Assembly: GCF_004000605.1 (NCBI RefSeq)
Contig: NZ_CP018911.1
Coordinates: 2,955,660-3,019,659, forward strand
Origin: Glycocaulis alkaliphilus
GTDB taxonomy: Bacteria > Pseudomonadota > Alphaproteobacteria > Caulobacterales > Maricaulaceae
Direction of reading: 5' to 3'
Length of the DNA: 64,000 bases
The translations under genes were made by a program, and so were the position numbers. Of this stretch, positions 42,838 through 52,848 are shown piece by piece (positions within the stretch are counted from its first letter, which is position 1; every line of letters begins with the position of its first letter). A model generated the notes under the pieces. That model did no database searches. It was not told the DNA's origin and saw only the letters and a program-made list of their open reading frames with translations.

Positions 42838-43848
42838 ATGGACACCTTTCCCCTTTCCGTTCAGACAACCTACCAAGACCTCCTGGAGGCACACCGGCAG
42901 CAGGCCGTCAGCAATCTGGGTGGAACACCGGTCCTGAAGGAGAAAAGCGGACGCAAATACTGGTATGTCCGCAAACGCCTCGGCAACCGGATTGTGGAGC
43001 GCTATCTCGGCCCGCAAAGCGCCGAACTGGACCAAAGGATTGAAGCGGGCCGTGACGCGGCCACGGATCATGCCGTTTTTGAAAAGCGGTGCGCGTCCAT
43101 GGTGGCACAGTTGCGCGCCGCCGGACTGCCAGCCCTCGACCGGCAAACGGGCAAGGTGCTGCGGGCCATGGCCGTGGCCGGAGCGTTCCGGCTTGGCGGC
43201 ACATTAATCGGCACCCACGCCTTCCGGCTCTACAGCGCCGAGCTGGGGGTGCGTTTCCCGCCCGAACTGGGACTTACCGCAGATGTTGATGTTGCGGCGT
43301 TCGAGAACCTCAAACTCGCCATCGACGACAAGCCCGACCCTTCTCTGGCAAGAACCTTCGCCGATCTGGGCCTGCATCCGGTCTCCGAAGCAGGTGATAG
43401 CCGCAAGCACACACGCTGGAGGATGCCCGGCGACGGGTTGATGGTCGAGTTTCTTGTTCCAAGGATGCAGTCACACCAGGACGTCGTGTCTCTCGCACCG
43501 CTGGGCGTTGATGCGCGGGCGCTGTCATATCTGAACTATCTGATCGCTGAACCGGTTCAGGCCGTCGGCCTGTATCGCAGCGGGGTCCTCATTCAGGTGC
43601 CGCGTGTGGAGCGCTACGCCATCCACAAGCTCATCGTTGCCAGCCAGCGCCGGAAGGAAAGCGCAGCCAAGGCAAGAAAGGACCTTGCCCAGGCAGATCT
43701 GCTTATACGCATACTGGAAGAGGACCGGCCCGAGGAGTTGGGGCTTGCCTATGAAGATGCCTGCGCGCGCGGTGCCAAATGGCGCTCAGCCATGGACGCG
43801 TCGCTGGACCGCCTGCCAGAGGCCAGAGCGCGGCTCACTTTCTGCTGA
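42838..43848 (+). CDS. GSU2403-type nucleotidyltransferase-fold protein
   Basis: 336 residues from the ATG at 42838. Residues 30-60 have the GRKYWYVRKR-RYLGP pattern, and residues about 105-155 have VLRAMAVAGAFRLGG, GTHAFRLY and TADVDVA, an NTase-like fold with acidic D149/D151. This combination is what is annotated as the GSU2403 family; its substrate is unknown. The family often travels in accessory regions. The start region is overlapped by large inverted repeats. No antitoxin-like partner was seen beside it. Confidence 0.8.
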   Translation: MDTFPLSVQTTYQDLLEAHRQQAVSNLGGTPVLKEKSGRKYWYVRKRLGNRIVERYLGPQSAELDQRIEAGRDAATDHAVFEKRCASMVAQLRAAGLPALDRQTGKVLRAMAVAGAFRLGGTLIGTHAFRLYSAELGVRFPPELGLTADVDVAAFENLKLAIDDKPDPSLARTFADLGLHPVSEAGDSRKHTRWRMPGDGLMVEFLVPRMQSHQDVVSLAPLGVDARALSYLNYLIAEPVQAVGLYRSGVLIQVPRVERYAIHKLIVASQRRKESAAKARKDLAQADLLIRILEEDRPEELGLAYEDACARGAKWRSAMDASLDRLPEARARLTFC

Positions 43849-43944
43849 GTTGCAAGGTCCGGCTGGCGACGTATGCCCAGCGGGAAAGGGAACAGACTGG
43901 CAGACCGACGGGTTAGCTCTTGCACAACAGCAAGGGAGGCTAGA

Positions 43945-44100
43945 ATGGCCCGCAAACATCCGGTTCCGCCCAAACCCGTTACGCCCTCGCAAGAGCGTCC
44001 GCACAACTCCGCTCGTGAAGAGGCGCTCGACGAAGCGCTGGAAGAAAGCTTTCCAGCCTCCGACCCGCCCGCTCCGGTAGCGCCGCGCAAAAGCCGCTAG
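43945..44100 (+). CDS. 51-residue protein with EESFPASDPPA motif
   Basis: GGGAGG stands five bases before the ATG at 43945, which supports translation. The protein is Pro-rich and basic at both ends, with a central acidic stretch EALDEALEESFPASDPPA. Similar short motif proteins are common in alphaproteobacteria but have no known function. Confidence 0.75.
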   Translation: MARKHPVPPKPVTPSQERPHNSAREEALDEALEESFPASDPPAPVAPRKSR

Positions 44101-44177
44101 ACGTGTAACTGCCTACGAAACGCCGGGGCGCCGGGCAGCCAGTCCAATCACGAATTATCGGGATCTGGTCCGGAAAA

Positions 44178-44252
44178 TGGAGCGGGCGATGAGATTCGAA
44201 CTCACGACCCTCACCTTGGCAAGGTGATGCTCTACCCCTGAGCTACGCCCGC
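44178..44252 (-). tRNA. tRNA-Gly (anticodon GCC)
   Basis: Complete 75-base cloverleaf with encoded CCA. Acceptor arms GCGGGCG and CGCCCGC pair fully, and the anticodon loop TTGCCAA gives GCC, reading GGC and GGT. Confidence 0.97.
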
Positions 44253-44390
44253 TCATATGCGTTACCGGGGCTGGTCACATGGACCAGAGGGCGCGGTATA
44301 TCGCGCATCGCGAATGGTTTGGCAAGCCTTCACTGCGGCGCTCATTTCATCTCTTGCATCCGGGCGCTTGCACGGGGCAGGAAGGAAGCC

Positions 44391-44927
44391 ATGACAGTTT
44401 CAGACCCGGCCCCGCCATTGCCCGCCCCGCCCGTCACCCGCGAGAGCCTGCTGGGCTTTCTCGATGCGCTGGGCATTGCCCACACCACGCACGATCACGC
44501 GCCGGTCTTCACCGTTGCCGAGAGCGACCAGATCAAGGCTCACATGCCCGGCGGGCACACCAAGAACCTGTTTCTGAAAGACAAAAAGGGCAATCTCGTC
44601 CTGATCTCGGCCGAGCACTCGACGACGATCGAGCTGAAGCGCCTGCACGAGCGTCTGGGCTGCGGGCGGCTCTCCTTCGGGTCGGCAGAGCGGCTGGAAG
44701 AGGCACTGGGTGTAACCCCCGGCTCGGTAACCGCCTTTGCGCTCGTCAATGATCCTCAGCGCCGGGTGCGCTTCATCCTCGACGCCGCGCTGATGACGCA
44801 CGAGACCGTGAACTTCCATCCGCTGAAGAATGACGCCACCACCGCCATATCGCGCGATGGACTGCTGGCCTTTCTGGCAGCGCTTGGGCGTGAACCGGAA
44901 ATCATGGATTTCACGGCCGTGGCGTGA
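44391..44927 (+). CDS. proX: Prolyl-tRNA deacylase (ProX/YbaK editing family)
   Basis: 178 residues from the ATG at 44391 with GAAGGA upstream. The YbaK-type editing domain is seen in [26 protein letters not shown], with the conserved lysine in HTKNLF, and [16 protein letters not shown]. Members hydrolyse mischarged tRNA-Pro such as Ala-tRNA-Pro. The gene stands alone, downstream of a tRNA-Gly on the other strand. Confidence 0.9.
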   Translation: MTVSDPAPPLPAPPVTRESLLGFLDALGIAHTTHDHAPVFTVAESDQIKAHMPGGHTKNLFLKDKKGNLVLISAEHSTTIELKRLHERLGCGRLSFGSAERLEEALGVTPGSVTAFALVNDPQRRVRFILDAALMTHETVNFHPLKNDATTAISRDGLLAFLAALGREPEIMDFTAVA

Positions 44928-45035
44928 CCGCCTACTTGCAGTCTGGCCTCTGCCAGTCCACCTAAGGCGCAACATATTAGACATTCCGGGATGCCCCTCC
45001 TGCGCCCCGGACAGGAACTCCAGGGATCAGACGTC

Positions 45036-45959
45036 ATGCAGATTTTCGGCAATCAGCCCGCCAGCACACCGGCCAGCAATCCCGGCGGTGGCCATGTGAA
45101 GGACTCCACCGACCAGAATTTCATGACCGACGTGGTGGAGGTCTCAAAGCAGGTGCCTGTCCTGGTCGATTTCTGGGCGCCCTGGTGCGGTCCGTGCCGC
45201 CAGCTCGGCCCCGTCATCGAGAAGGCCGTGAATGCGGCTGGCGGCAAGGTGAAGCTGGTCAAGATCAATATCGACGAGAACCCGCAAGTGGCCGGCCAGC
45301 TGCGCATCCAGTCCATCCCAGCCGTGCTGGCCTTCGTGAACGGGCAGCCTGTTGACGGTTTCATGGGCGCGCTGCCCGAAAGCCAGATCAACGACTTCAT
45401 CAAGCGCATTAGCGGAGACGTCGACGAAGCCGCGCTGGACGATGTGCTCGAACAGGCAGAACAGGCGCTTGCAAGAGGCGATGCGGGCGGCGCAGCGCAG
45501 GATTTTGCCGCCGTCCTGCAGGCGGCCCCGGACAATACCCGCGCCCTGGCGGGCATGGCACGGGTATTCCTCTCCCAGGGCGACCGGGAGGGCGCTGAAG
45601 GCGTGCTGGCACAGGTGCCGCCAGCCAAGGCAGGCGATCCGGCCATAGCGGGCGTGCGCGCCGCCATGGAGCTGGCCAGCGAAGGCGAGGATGCCGGTGA
45701 TCCTGCCGATGCGAGGGCTGCCCTTGAGAAAGCCGGCGGCAAGGGCGCAGCCCTGCACTACCAACTTGCCCGCGCCCTGATCGGTGCAGGCGATCTGGAA
45801 GGCGCCGCGAGCGCGCTTCTCGACAGTATCGCGCAAGACCGCGAATGGAACGAAGGCGCGGCGCGCCAGTTATTGCTGCGCGTGTTCGAGGCCGCCGGGC
45901 AGACATCCGAGCTGACAAAGGCCGGGCGCAAGCGTCTCTCCTCCATCCTGTTCAGCTAG
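45036..45959 (+). CDS. cnoX: Thioredoxin-TPR protein (CnoX/YbbN-like chaperedoxin)
   Basis: 307 residues from the ATG at 45036. The N-terminal thioredoxin domain carries an intact WCGPC site (C51, C54), unlike E. coli CnoX. The C-terminal half is made of TPR-like helices ending in an LLLRVFEAAGQ-type repeat. Such proteins hold unfolding substrates under oxidative stress and pass them to chaperones. The next gene codes for a LON-domain protein, a common neighbour. Confidence 0.92.
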   Translation: MQIFGNQPASTPASNPGGGHVKDSTDQNFMTDVVEVSKQVPVLVDFWAPWCGPCRQLGPVIEKAVNAAGGKVKLVKINIDENPQVAGQLRIQSIPAVLAFVNGQPVDGFMGALPESQINDFIKRISGDVDEAALDDVLEQAEQALARGDAGGAAQDFAAVLQAAPDNTRALAGMARVFLSQGDREGAEGVLAQVPPAKAGDPAIAGVRAAMELASEGEDAGDPADARAALEKAGGKGAALHYQLARALIGAGDLEGAASALLDSIAQDREWNEGAARQLLLRVFEAAGQTSELTKAGRKRLSSILFS

Positions 45960-46036
45960 AAGCTGGCTGCGGGGCGGCTGAGGCCTATCTCTTTGGAGTG
46001 GACACGCCACGACTATCAGGAGGCCCGCGAAGACAG

Positions 46037-46699
46037 ATGACCGTTCACCCCGCCTTGCCGGACACGCTGCCGCTCTTCCCGATCCGCGGCTGCATATTGC
46101 TGCCGGGTGAGGCCCTGCCTCTGAACGTGTTTGAACCGCGCTATCTGAACATGGTCGATGACGCGATGAGCGGGAACGGATTTATCGGCATGATCCAGCC
46201 ACGCGAGACCGGCCCGCGTGACCATCCAGACCTCGAACGGGTCGGCACGGCAGGGCGCATCGCCAAACATTCGGAAACCACTGACGGACGCTATCTGATC
46301 GTGCTGGTGGGCGTTTCCCGCTTCACCCTGACCGCCCAGCCGCACATGAAGACCCCCTATCGCGTCGGGCGCGCCGATTATACCGGGTTCGAGCGTGATA
46401 TTGACGGACCCGAAGCCGACGATCCGGGCGCAGACCGGGCCGGCTTCCTCGCACTCCTGAAACGCTTTTTCCAACATGCCGGGATTGATGCCGACTGGGC
46501 ATCGATGGACCACGCACCCCTGTCGGCGATCACCGGCAAGGTCGCCATGGCAGCGCCCTTTGACGCGGCCTGCAAGCAGGCACTCCTGCAGGCCTCGAGG
46601 CCCTGCGTGCGCCGCGAGCTTCTGGCCACCTTGATGGAAGGCGCGCTGGAGCACGCCTTGCGCGGCCCGTCATCGGGTCCGGCCGGCCGGCTGCACTAG
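46037..46699 (+). CDS. LON substrate-binding domain protein
   Basis: 220 residues from the ATG at 46037; the frame opens earlier inside cnoX, but MTVHPALPDTLPLFPIRGCILLPG is the normal opening. It corresponds to the Lon N-terminal domain only (LPLNVFEPRYLNMVDDAM), without ATPase or protease parts. The role is unknown; it may bind misfolded proteins together with the upstream chaperedoxin. Confidence 0.9.
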   Translation: MTVHPALPDTLPLFPIRGCILLPGEALPLNVFEPRYLNMVDDAMSGNGFIGMIQPRETGPRDHPDLERVGTAGRIAKHSETTDGRYLIVLVGVSRFTLTAQPHMKTPYRVGRADYTGFERDIDGPEADDPGADRAGFLALLKRFFQHAGIDADWASMDHAPLSAITGKVAMAAPFDAACKQALLQASRPCVRRELLATLMEGALEHALRGPSSGPAGRLH

Positions 46700-46739
46700 G
46701 CTTGCCTGACCCGCAGGCAATGCCGTAAAGACGCTAGCC

Positions 46740-46958
46740 ATGAGCACCGAGACACCCACCGACACGCCCAATCCGCGCCGGTCCGCCCATGTGGACCCGA
46801 AGCTGCTGGAAATCCTTGTCTGCCCGGTCACACGCCAGACGCTGGAATATGACCGCGAGGCAGGCGAGCTGATCTCGCGCGCGGCGGGGCTCGCCTATCC
46901 GGTGCGCGAAGGCGTGCCGGTCATGCTGCCCGAAGAAGCCCGCCAGCTAGATGGCTGA
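46740..46958 (+). CDS. Trm112/UPF0434-family small protein
   Basis: 72 residues. The core [17 protein letters not shown] and [18 protein letters not shown] is typical of the family (YcaR in E. coli). Only one of the zinc-type cysteines is present, so metal binding is doubtful. Its last eight bases overlap the DUF971 gene. Confidence 0.9.
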   Translation: MSTETPTDTPNPRRSAHVDPKLLEILVCPVTRQTLEYDREAGELISRAAGLAYPVREGVPVMLPEEARQLDG

Positions 46959-47280
46959 GCCCAGGCAGACGCCCTGGCCCGTCCGCCTCGCCTTTCAGGC
47001 ATCGCACAGGCGTTTGCGGGCGAGCTTTGATGATGGCGCGGTGTTCGACATCCCCTATGGCCTCCTGCGGCGCGAGAGCCCGTCTGCCGAGGTGCAGGGC
47101 CATGGCCCCGGCCAGAAGCGCGCCGTCCCCCATGCTGACAGCGTGATGGTTACAGCTGCAGAGCCTGTCGGACGCTATGCCGTGCGCCTGGTGTTTGATG
47201 ACGGCCATGATAGCGGCATCTATGCTTGGACCCTCCTGCGCGCGCTTGGCGAGGCGGCAGGGCGAGCGCCGCACCGCTGA
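46951..47280 (+). CDS. DUF971-domain protein
   Basis: 109 residues. The pattern [32 protein letters not shown] and [19 protein letters not shown] is diagnostic of DUF971, the domain also found at the start of gamma-butyrobetaine hydroxylase. As a stand-alone protein it is linked in some bacteria to iron-sulphur cluster handling, which is not shown here. Overlaps the Trm112-like gene. Confidence 0.9.
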   Translation: MAEPRQTPWPVRLAFQASHRRLRASFDDGAVFDIPYGLLRRESPSAEVQGHGPGQKRAVPHADSVMVTAAEPVGRYAVRLVFDDGHDSGIYAWTLLRALGEAAGRAPHR

Positions 47281-47346
47281 TTTGCCAGCAATGCCATGAC
47301 GCGCCACACTCCGGGCCAAACTGGTGTTCTTCTGAAGGATATTAAC

Positions 47347-47826
47347 ATGAAAATGGTTCTGCACGCCGGTATGGCGCTCGCATCGGTCTGCCTGCTCGCA
47401 GCGCCTGCTGGCGCTCAGGCCACCGGGCCAGTGATCGAGCGCATTGATGCGCAGGGCTTGCGCGCACTGGTGACGGGGCTTGGCCACGAGATCACCAATG
47501 AGGCCGTATCCGAGGAAGGCCAGCCTATTGTGACGGCCACGACCGGCACCATGAACTATCTGGTGGCCGGTACGGTGTGTGAGAACGGGCAATGCCAGGG
47601 CCTGCTGACCGAGCTGGTCTTCACCAACACGCCGGCCACTCTGGACATCGCCAATCAGGTCAACCAGAGCTATGCGGCCATCAAGCTGGTGGTTCTGGAA
47701 GACGATAACGTCGTGTTCTCGCGCTATGACGTGCTCAATGGCGGTACGACGCTGGGGGCGCTTTCAACCTCGGTCAGCACATTGCTCGAAGTCGCGGGCG
47801 CAATCGTTCAGTCTGGCGGCGAATAG
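47347..47826 (+). CDS. Exported YbjN-like protein
   Basis: 159 residues from the ATG at 47347, with GAAGGA upstream. A signal peptide is clear (MKMVLHAGMALASVCLLAAPAGAQA), with cleavage probably after AQA. The mature part, with a VTATTGTMNYLV strand and AIKLVVLEDDNVVFSRYDVLNGG, resembles the YbjN fold. Function is unknown. Confidence 0.75.
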   Translation: MKMVLHAGMALASVCLLAAPAGAQATGPVIERIDAQGLRALVTGLGHEITNEAVSEEGQPIVTATTGTMNYLVAGTVCENGQCQGLLTELVFTNTPATLDIANQVNQSYAAIKLVVLEDDNVVFSRYDVLNGGTTLGALSTSVSTLLEVAGAIVQSGGE

Positions 47827-47841
47827 CGGGCGGCATTCTCG

Positions 47842-49587
47842 TCAAGCATGGTCCCCGGCGGGTACCGGCTCGGCCGGCTCCGCTGCTTTGGGCGCGGCAG
47901 GCCGGGGGGCGGGCTGTATCCGCGCCAGCAGGCCCTGCAATTCCTGCAGCTTGGCAGGGCCGTTCTCGGCGCGCGCTTCGGCCCGGCCCATCTCTGACGA
48001 CAAAAGCCGCATGGCACGTGCCTGCGCATCCTGCTGGCAGCGTCCCAGTGGCAGAATGTCCTGCGCGGCCAGCCGCAATAGTCCCGCAGCCCGGTCAAGG
48101 GCGGGCAGGTTTGATGCGCTGATACGTTCAAAGAGCTTGTTATCGTGAATAATCGCCGCGCCCAGCTGGTCAAATGCATCACTCATTTCCAGCTTCGCCG
48201 CCTCGGGGAATGTCCCTTTCAGGGCCCGCTTCTGCAGTGATGACAGCGTGGCCAGGCGTTCAAACGGCTGGCCGGGGCCCTTCACGAACCAGCTCACAGA
48301 TTTCTGTGATGACAGCTTGGCGCGGACGTAAGCAGCCAGCTTCACCTTGTTCTGCTCACCCACCAGATTGTCTTCCATCGACAGGAGGCGGGTAATTTCC
48401 TCGGCGGGTGTCACAGCGTCCTTCAGCGCCTCCTCCACCGATTCAGGTGATAACAGGCGCGCCGAGCGCACCGTGAACGCCTCCACCAGGGCCTGCGGGT
48501 TGAGATGGTCGCCAGATGCCGCGATGAGGCGCTGGGCGAGCGAGCGGGCCAGCGCGATCTCTTCGAGCACATTGTCCGGCTTGAAACGCTTGGGCTGACG
48601 CAAGGCCTCCAGCACGCGCCGCGCGATCTCGCCCTTGCTGTCGGGCAGCTGACTTGCCGCAAATTTTGACGCGAGACGGCGCGCATTGCCGGGTGCGGAA
48701 GTCATGCTGGGATGGGTCTGGGTGCCGGCAAACACGCTGGTCAGACGCTCGACATGACTGCCCAGATCCCGGCTCTGGCCGAGTATCTGGTTCAGCGCAC
48801 GGTCAAAGGAGAGCATTTCGGCCAGAAAGGCATCCGCCTCCTTTGCCGCAAAGGCGCGCGCGTCCGGATCTTCAGGCAGATCATCATGGAAATCGAGCAG
48901 CATTTCGGCCTTGCGCGCCATGCCGGACGCATTGGCCAGCCGGTCGGCAATGGCGCGGCGCAGGCGCGTTTCGGCGCTGCCTTCAGCATGAATTTTTTCT
49001 GTCAGCTCCCGGAAGCTGGCATTCTTCGGATCCAGCGCCTTGCGCCTGGCATCCTTGCGCGCCTTCTCGATCGCCCGCTCAACCAGCTCGGTGAGAAGGC
49101 GGACATAGGCATGAACCGATGCATCGGAGTTTTGCGAGCGCGCAATCGCCACTTTCTGGATGGCGTGCTGCAGATCGCTTTCGCACGCATCCAGCGCCTC
49201 GGCCATGTCCGGCCGGTATAGCAGCTCCAGCGGGCAGATTTCCTTGCGCTCCAGCCATGGGGCGAGAGCGCGGCGCACCGTATCGCGCGCAGCAGGCCCG
49301 GCCAGATCCTCCGGCGTCACGCAAGGCAGTGTTGCCTCGCCAGTCTTGGCATCGGGAACGCTGAAGCGTTCTGCGCCTACCTCATGAATGGTGACGGTGC
49401 TGAACGTGCCGCTGGCATCATTCCAGGTTTCACGCGCCACCCGGGCCGAACCGCGGGGCATCTTGGCGACAAGCCGGTCAGCCAGGTTAATCGCGTCGGA
49501 ACGCTCGTTGAGCGCTTCCACCAGCACCCATTCCGCCTTCGGATGCTTCTTGAAGAAGACCTCGAAATGGACTTTTCCCGAAGCCAT
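47842..49587 (-). CDS. Large conserved cytoplasmic protein of unknown function
   Basis: 581 residues from the ATG at 49587 (MASGKVHFEVFFKKHPKAEW); the frame continues 14 codons upstream. The first 75 residues look like a small beta-rich domain, and the rest is helical and charged with no membrane segments. No catalytic motif was recognised. It is divergent from chvI, whose start lies about 160 bases away, a neighbourhood worth noting. Confidence 0.75.
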   Translation of the reverse strand: MASGKVHFEVFFKKHPKAEWVLVEALNERSDAINLADRLVAKMPRGSARVARETWNDASGTFSTVTIHEVGAERFSVPDAKTGEATLPCVTPEDLAGPAARDTVRRALAPWLERKEICPLELLYRPDMAEALDACESDLQHAIQKVAIARSQNSDASVHAYVRLLTELVERAIEKARKDARRKALDPKNASFRELTEKIHAEGSAETRLRRAIADRLANASGMARKAEMLLDFHDDLPEDPDARAFAAKEADAFLAEMLSFDRALNQILGQSRDLGSHVERLTSVFAGTQTHPSMTSAPGNARRLASKFAASQLPDSKGEIARRVLEALRQPKRFKPDNVLEEIALARSLAQRLIAASGDHLNPQALVEAFTVRSARLLSPESVEEALKDAVTPAEEITRLLSMEDNLVGEQNKVKLAAYVRAKLSSQKSVSWFVKGPGQPFERLATLSSLQKRALKGTFPEAAKLEMSDAFDQLGAAIIHDNKLFERISASNLPALDRAAGLLRLAAQDILPLGRCQQDAQARAMRLLSSEMGRAEARAENGPAKLQELQGLLARIQPAPRPAAPKAAEPAEPVPAGDHA

Positions 49588-49745
49588 GGAGCCCGCCCGC
49601 ACCCTGATTGTTTCCCCGCTGAGCCCCACACTGGCGCGTTAAGCTTAACCGCTCGTAACCATGAGGCTCGCTCAAGCCCCTTGCTCCGGGCGGGCAGCGC
49701 TGTAGGTTTGCTCAGACCTGCCCTGATCAGAGGATCAAAATACGC

Positions 49746-50447
49746 ATGGCCCAGATAGCCCTTGTCGATGATGACGAGAACATTCTCACCTCCGTCTCGC
49801 TCTTCCTCGAGGGGGAAGGCTATCAGGTGCAGACCTTCACCGACGGGGTAGAGGCCTTGAATGTCCTTTCCGACAACCCGCCTGACCTTGCCATATTCGA
49901 CATCAAGATGCCGCGCATGGACGGGCTGGAACTGCTGCGCCGGGTGCGCCAGAGCTCCAACCTGCCAGTCATCTTCCTGACCTCCAAGGATGGCGAGTTC
50001 GACGAGGCGCTGGGGCTGGATCTGGGCGCTGACGACTATATCGCCAAACCGTTCTCCCACCAGCTTCTGGCCAAGCGGATCAAGGCGGTGCTGCGGCGCG
50101 CCCAGCCCGATGATGCCGACCTGCCGGCCAGCGAGGCCGACCAGAAAGCGCTGGTGCGCGGCTCGCTGACCCTCGACCCCAACCGGCATGCGTGTCTATG
50201 GAATGGCAAGCCGGTGCGCCTGACCGTCACCGAGTTCCTGATCCTGCAGGCACTGGCCAACCGTCCAGGCTATGTGAAGAGCCGGGACAATCTCATGGAC
50301 GCGGCCTATGACGATCAGGTCTATGTCGATGACCGCACGATCGACAGCCACATAAAGCGCATCCGCAAGAAATTCCGCGTCGTCGACGACAGCTTTGACG
50401 GGATCGAGACCCTTTATGGCGTCGGATACCGCTACAAGGAGGCGTGA
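49746..50447 (+). CDS. chvI: Response regulator ChvI (OmpR family)
   Basis: 233 residues. The receiver domain has VDDDEN and the phosphoacceptor D52 in [11 protein letters not shown]; the C-terminal half is an OmpR-type winged helix ([13 protein letters not shown] and [12 protein letters not shown] ending GVGYRYKE). The ChvGI system senses envelope stress and acid pH in related bacteria. The chvG frame overlaps its 3' end by 32 bases. Confidence 0.94.
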   Translation: MAQIALVDDDENILTSVSLFLEGEGYQVQTFTDGVEALNVLSDNPPDLAIFDIKMPRMDGLELLRRVRQSSNLPVIFLTSKDGEFDEALGLDLGADDYIAKPFSHQLLAKRIKAVLRRAQPDDADLPASEADQKALVRGSLTLDPNRHACLWNGKPVRLTVTEFLILQALANRPGYVKSRDNLMDAAYDDQVYVDDRTIDSHIKRIRKKFRVVDDSFDGIETLYGVGYRYKEA

Positions 50448-52068
50448 GCCGGGCCGCCTGAAAGCGCGGCTGGCAGGGCTCACCTCCAATCTGCATCAGG
50501 CGCTGTTTTCGCGCCTTGCTGCCGGCATTCTGGTCGCCAATCTGTTTGCGCTCGGCCTTCTGGCGCTGGGCACGCTCGCCCTGATCGAGAACCGGACCGG
50601 CCTGATCGATGCCAAGGTCGACTCTCTGACCCAGCAGGCCGACATCATCCGCAATGTCATCACCGAGACGGCGGTGGAAGGCTCGCCTGAGCCCGCCCTC
50701 AATGCCCGCATAGCCGCCGAAGTGCTCGCGCGGCTCTATGTGCCTGAAGGCACGCGAGCCATGATCCACGGGCCTGAAGGACGCCTCGCCGCCGACAGCT
50801 ATCTGAGCGCCGGACGTGTCAGCGTGGAGCTCCTGCCACCGCCGGGTGAACGCGATATTGAAGGCTTTTTCACCGGCCTCTGGCGGGCCGTGCGCGACTT
50901 CGTCGGCGGCTTCTTCCTGTCTGCCGAGGAACGCGAGACCCGCGAGCGCTCACTGGGCGAGGAAATTGCGCTCGCCCAGACAACGGGCGAAGCCGTGGCA
51001 GGGGTAAGGCGCGGCCGCTATGGCGAGCGCGTCGTCTCGGTGACGCTGGCCATAGCGCCCGTACAGACCATTGTCGGCTCAGTGACGTATGAATCCTATG
51101 ATTATGACGCGCTGATCGCCGCCGACCGCGTGGCGATCCTGCCCTATCTGGGCTTTGCCGCGCTCATCATTGTCGCGTTCGGCACCTTGCTGGCCTTGCG
51201 CATTGCCGGCCCGGTCAAGCGCCTGTCGGATGCGGCGCGCAGCGTGCAACTGGCAGGCGGCCGGCGCGTGCCCCTGCCAGACTTCTCGCGCCGGGGCGAC
51301 GAGATTGGGGATCTGGAACAGGCCTTCCGCGCCATGACCGACGCGCTCTATGACCGGCTGGACGCGATTGAAAGCTTCGCCGCCGATGTCGCCCACGAGA
51401 TCAAGAACCCGCTCACCTCCATCCGCTCTGCCGCCGAGGTCCTGGTGCGCGCCCGCGACGATAGCGCCCGCGAGCGCCTGGTCAGCGTGATCCAGAAGGA
51501 TGTGCAGCGCCTCGACCGCCTCATCACCGACATCTCCAACGCTTCGCGTCTGGACGCCGAGCTGGCGCGTGATCAGGTCACGCCGGTCGATCTGGTGCGC
51601 CTGATACGCGACATTGTGCGCGTCTATATCGATGGGGAGCGGGCATCGCCCGGCCAGCTGGAACTGCAGACAGATCTCGCAGAGGCCTTTATCGCCGCAC
51701 GCGAGGAGCCGCTGGGGCGTGTCTTCACCAATCTGATCGACAATGCGCTGACCTTCTCCCCGCCGGAGGGCAAGGTGCGCATTTCCATAAAGCGCAAGCA
51801 GGGCAACACGCGCGAGAGCACCCGCGAGCGCTTTGTGATCCTTGTGGACGACGACGGCCCCGGCATTCCGCCCGAAGCGCTGGAGACCATTTTCAACCGC
51901 TTTTACACCCAGCGTCCTGCCGGTGCGGCATTTGGCACCCATTCAGGGCTGGGGCTGGCGATTGCCCGCCAGATCATCTCGGCCCATGGCGGCACGATCC
52001 ACGCGGAAAACCGCACCAGCCCGGCAAGCGGCGCACGCTTTGTCATCGAGCTGACGAGCGTGTCCTGA
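50416..52068 (+). CDS. chvG: Sensor histidine kinase ChvG
   Basis: 550 residues from the ATG at 50416, which lies inside chvI; no in-frame start is found at the chvI stop. Membrane helices at about 33-57 and 239-262 flank a periplasmic sensor domain. HAMP follows, then the phosphoacceptor H327 in [15 protein letters not shown], the N box [18 protein letters not shown] and GLGLAIARQ. Partner of ChvI. Confidence 0.94.
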   Translation: MASDTATRRREPGRLKARLAGLTSNLHQALFSRLAAGILVANLFALGLLALGTLALIENRTGLIDAKVDSLTQQADIIRNVITETAVEGSPEPALNARIAAEVLARLYVPEGTRAMIHGPEGRLAADSYLSAGRVSVELLPPPGERDIEGFFTGLWRAVRDFVGGFFLSAEERETRERSLGEEIALAQTTGEAVAGVRRGRYGERVVSVTLAIAPVQTIVGSVTYESYDYDALIAADRVAILPYLGFAALIIVAFGTLLALRIAGPVKRLSDAARSVQLAGGRRVPLPDFSRRGDEIGDLEQAFRAMTDALYDRLDAIESFAADVAHEIKNPLTSIRSAAEVLVRARDDSARERLVSVIQKDVQRLDRLITDISNASRLDAELARDQVTPVDLVRLIRDIVRVYIDGERASPGQLELQTDLAEAFIAAREEPLGRVFTNLIDNALTFSPPEGKVRISIKRKQGNTRESTRERFVILVDDDGPGIPPEALETIFNRFYTQRPAGAAFGTHSGLGLAIARQIISAHGGTIHAENRTSPASGARFVIELTSVS

Positions 52069-52171
52069 AAGGCACTGCTGTGGCCTCTTTGCAAGACGCC
52101 CCTTTCACATAATTGAAATGCAAGGTTACATGGCGGTCACACACCGCTCCGTCCCCTTCTTCAGAGTCTCC

Positions 52172-52576
52172 ATGATCGGCCTCGTCATCGTCACCCATGG
52201 TAAGCTTGCCCAGGAACTGGTGGCAGCAACCGAGCACGTCGTGGGCCGTCTGGCGGCGTGTATCGCCGTCTCCATCGGCGCCGATGACGATATGGAACAG
52301 CGCAGGAGCGATATCCGCACAGCGGTAGAGGCCGCAGACAGCGGCGATGGCGTCATCATCGTGACCGACATTTTCGGCGGCACACCGTCCAACCTCTCCA
52401 TGTCCCTTCTCGAGAAATGCAAGGTGGAGGTGATCGCAGGCGCCAACCTGCCCATGATGATCACGCTGGCCGAAGCGCGCGGACGCATGAACCTTGCAGA
52501 CCTCGCCGCCAATGCCTCAAGCGCAGGCAGGCGCTATATCACCGTCGGCTCCCATCTGATTGACGGGCTGTCGTGA
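52172..52576 (+). CDS. PTS mannose-type EIIA component
   Basis: 134 residues from the ATG at 52172. The active histidine is H9 (IVTHGKLAQE), and the VTDIFGGTPSNL stretch is typical of EIIA-Man. In related bacteria this protein belongs to an incomplete regulatory PTS with PtsP and HPr, without sugar transport. It ends four bases into the HPr gene. No hprK lies between chvG and this gene. Confidence 0.93.
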   Translation: MIGLVIVTHGKLAQELVAATEHVVGRLAACIAVSIGADDDMEQRRSDIRTAVEAADSGDGVIIVTDIFGGTPSNLSMSLLEKCKVEVIAGANLPMMITLAEARGRMNLADLAANASSAGRRYITVGSHLIDGLS

Positions 52577-52848
52577 GCGCGTACACGGCCGATGTCACGA
52601 TCGTGAACAAGCGGGGCCTGCATGCCCGCGCGGCTGCAAAGTTTGTCGGTCTGGCCAGAGAATTCGAGGCCTCGGTAATCGTCGAGCGCGATGGTGAGCA
52701 GGCTGATGGCCGCTCCATCATGGACCTGCTCATGCTGGGCGCCGGGCCCGGCACACAGCTGACGCTGAGCGCTGAAGGCACCGACGCAGAGGCGCTGACC
52801 GACGCCCTCCGCACGCTTGTCGAAACCGGGTTCGGCGAAAGCGAGTAA
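52573..52848 (+). CDS. ptsH: Phosphocarrier HPr
   Basis: 91 residues, beginning at a GTG that overlaps the EIIA stop (GTGA). The EI-phosphorylated histidine is H17 (NKRGLHARAAAKF), and the regulatory serine region is kept as GRSIMDLLMLGA with S48. It passes phosphate from enzyme I to the upstream EIIA. The serine is retained even though no HPr kinase gene is adjacent. Confidence 0.95.
   Translation: MSAYTADVTIVNKRGLHARAAAKFVGLAREFEASVIVERDGEQADGRSIMDLLMLGAGPGTQLTLSAEGTDAEALTDALRTLVETGFGESE

Noticed and set aside
52069..52171. Hidden or shortened hprK between chvG and EIIA
   Set aside because: The gap is too short and no frame shows the HPr kinase P-loop.
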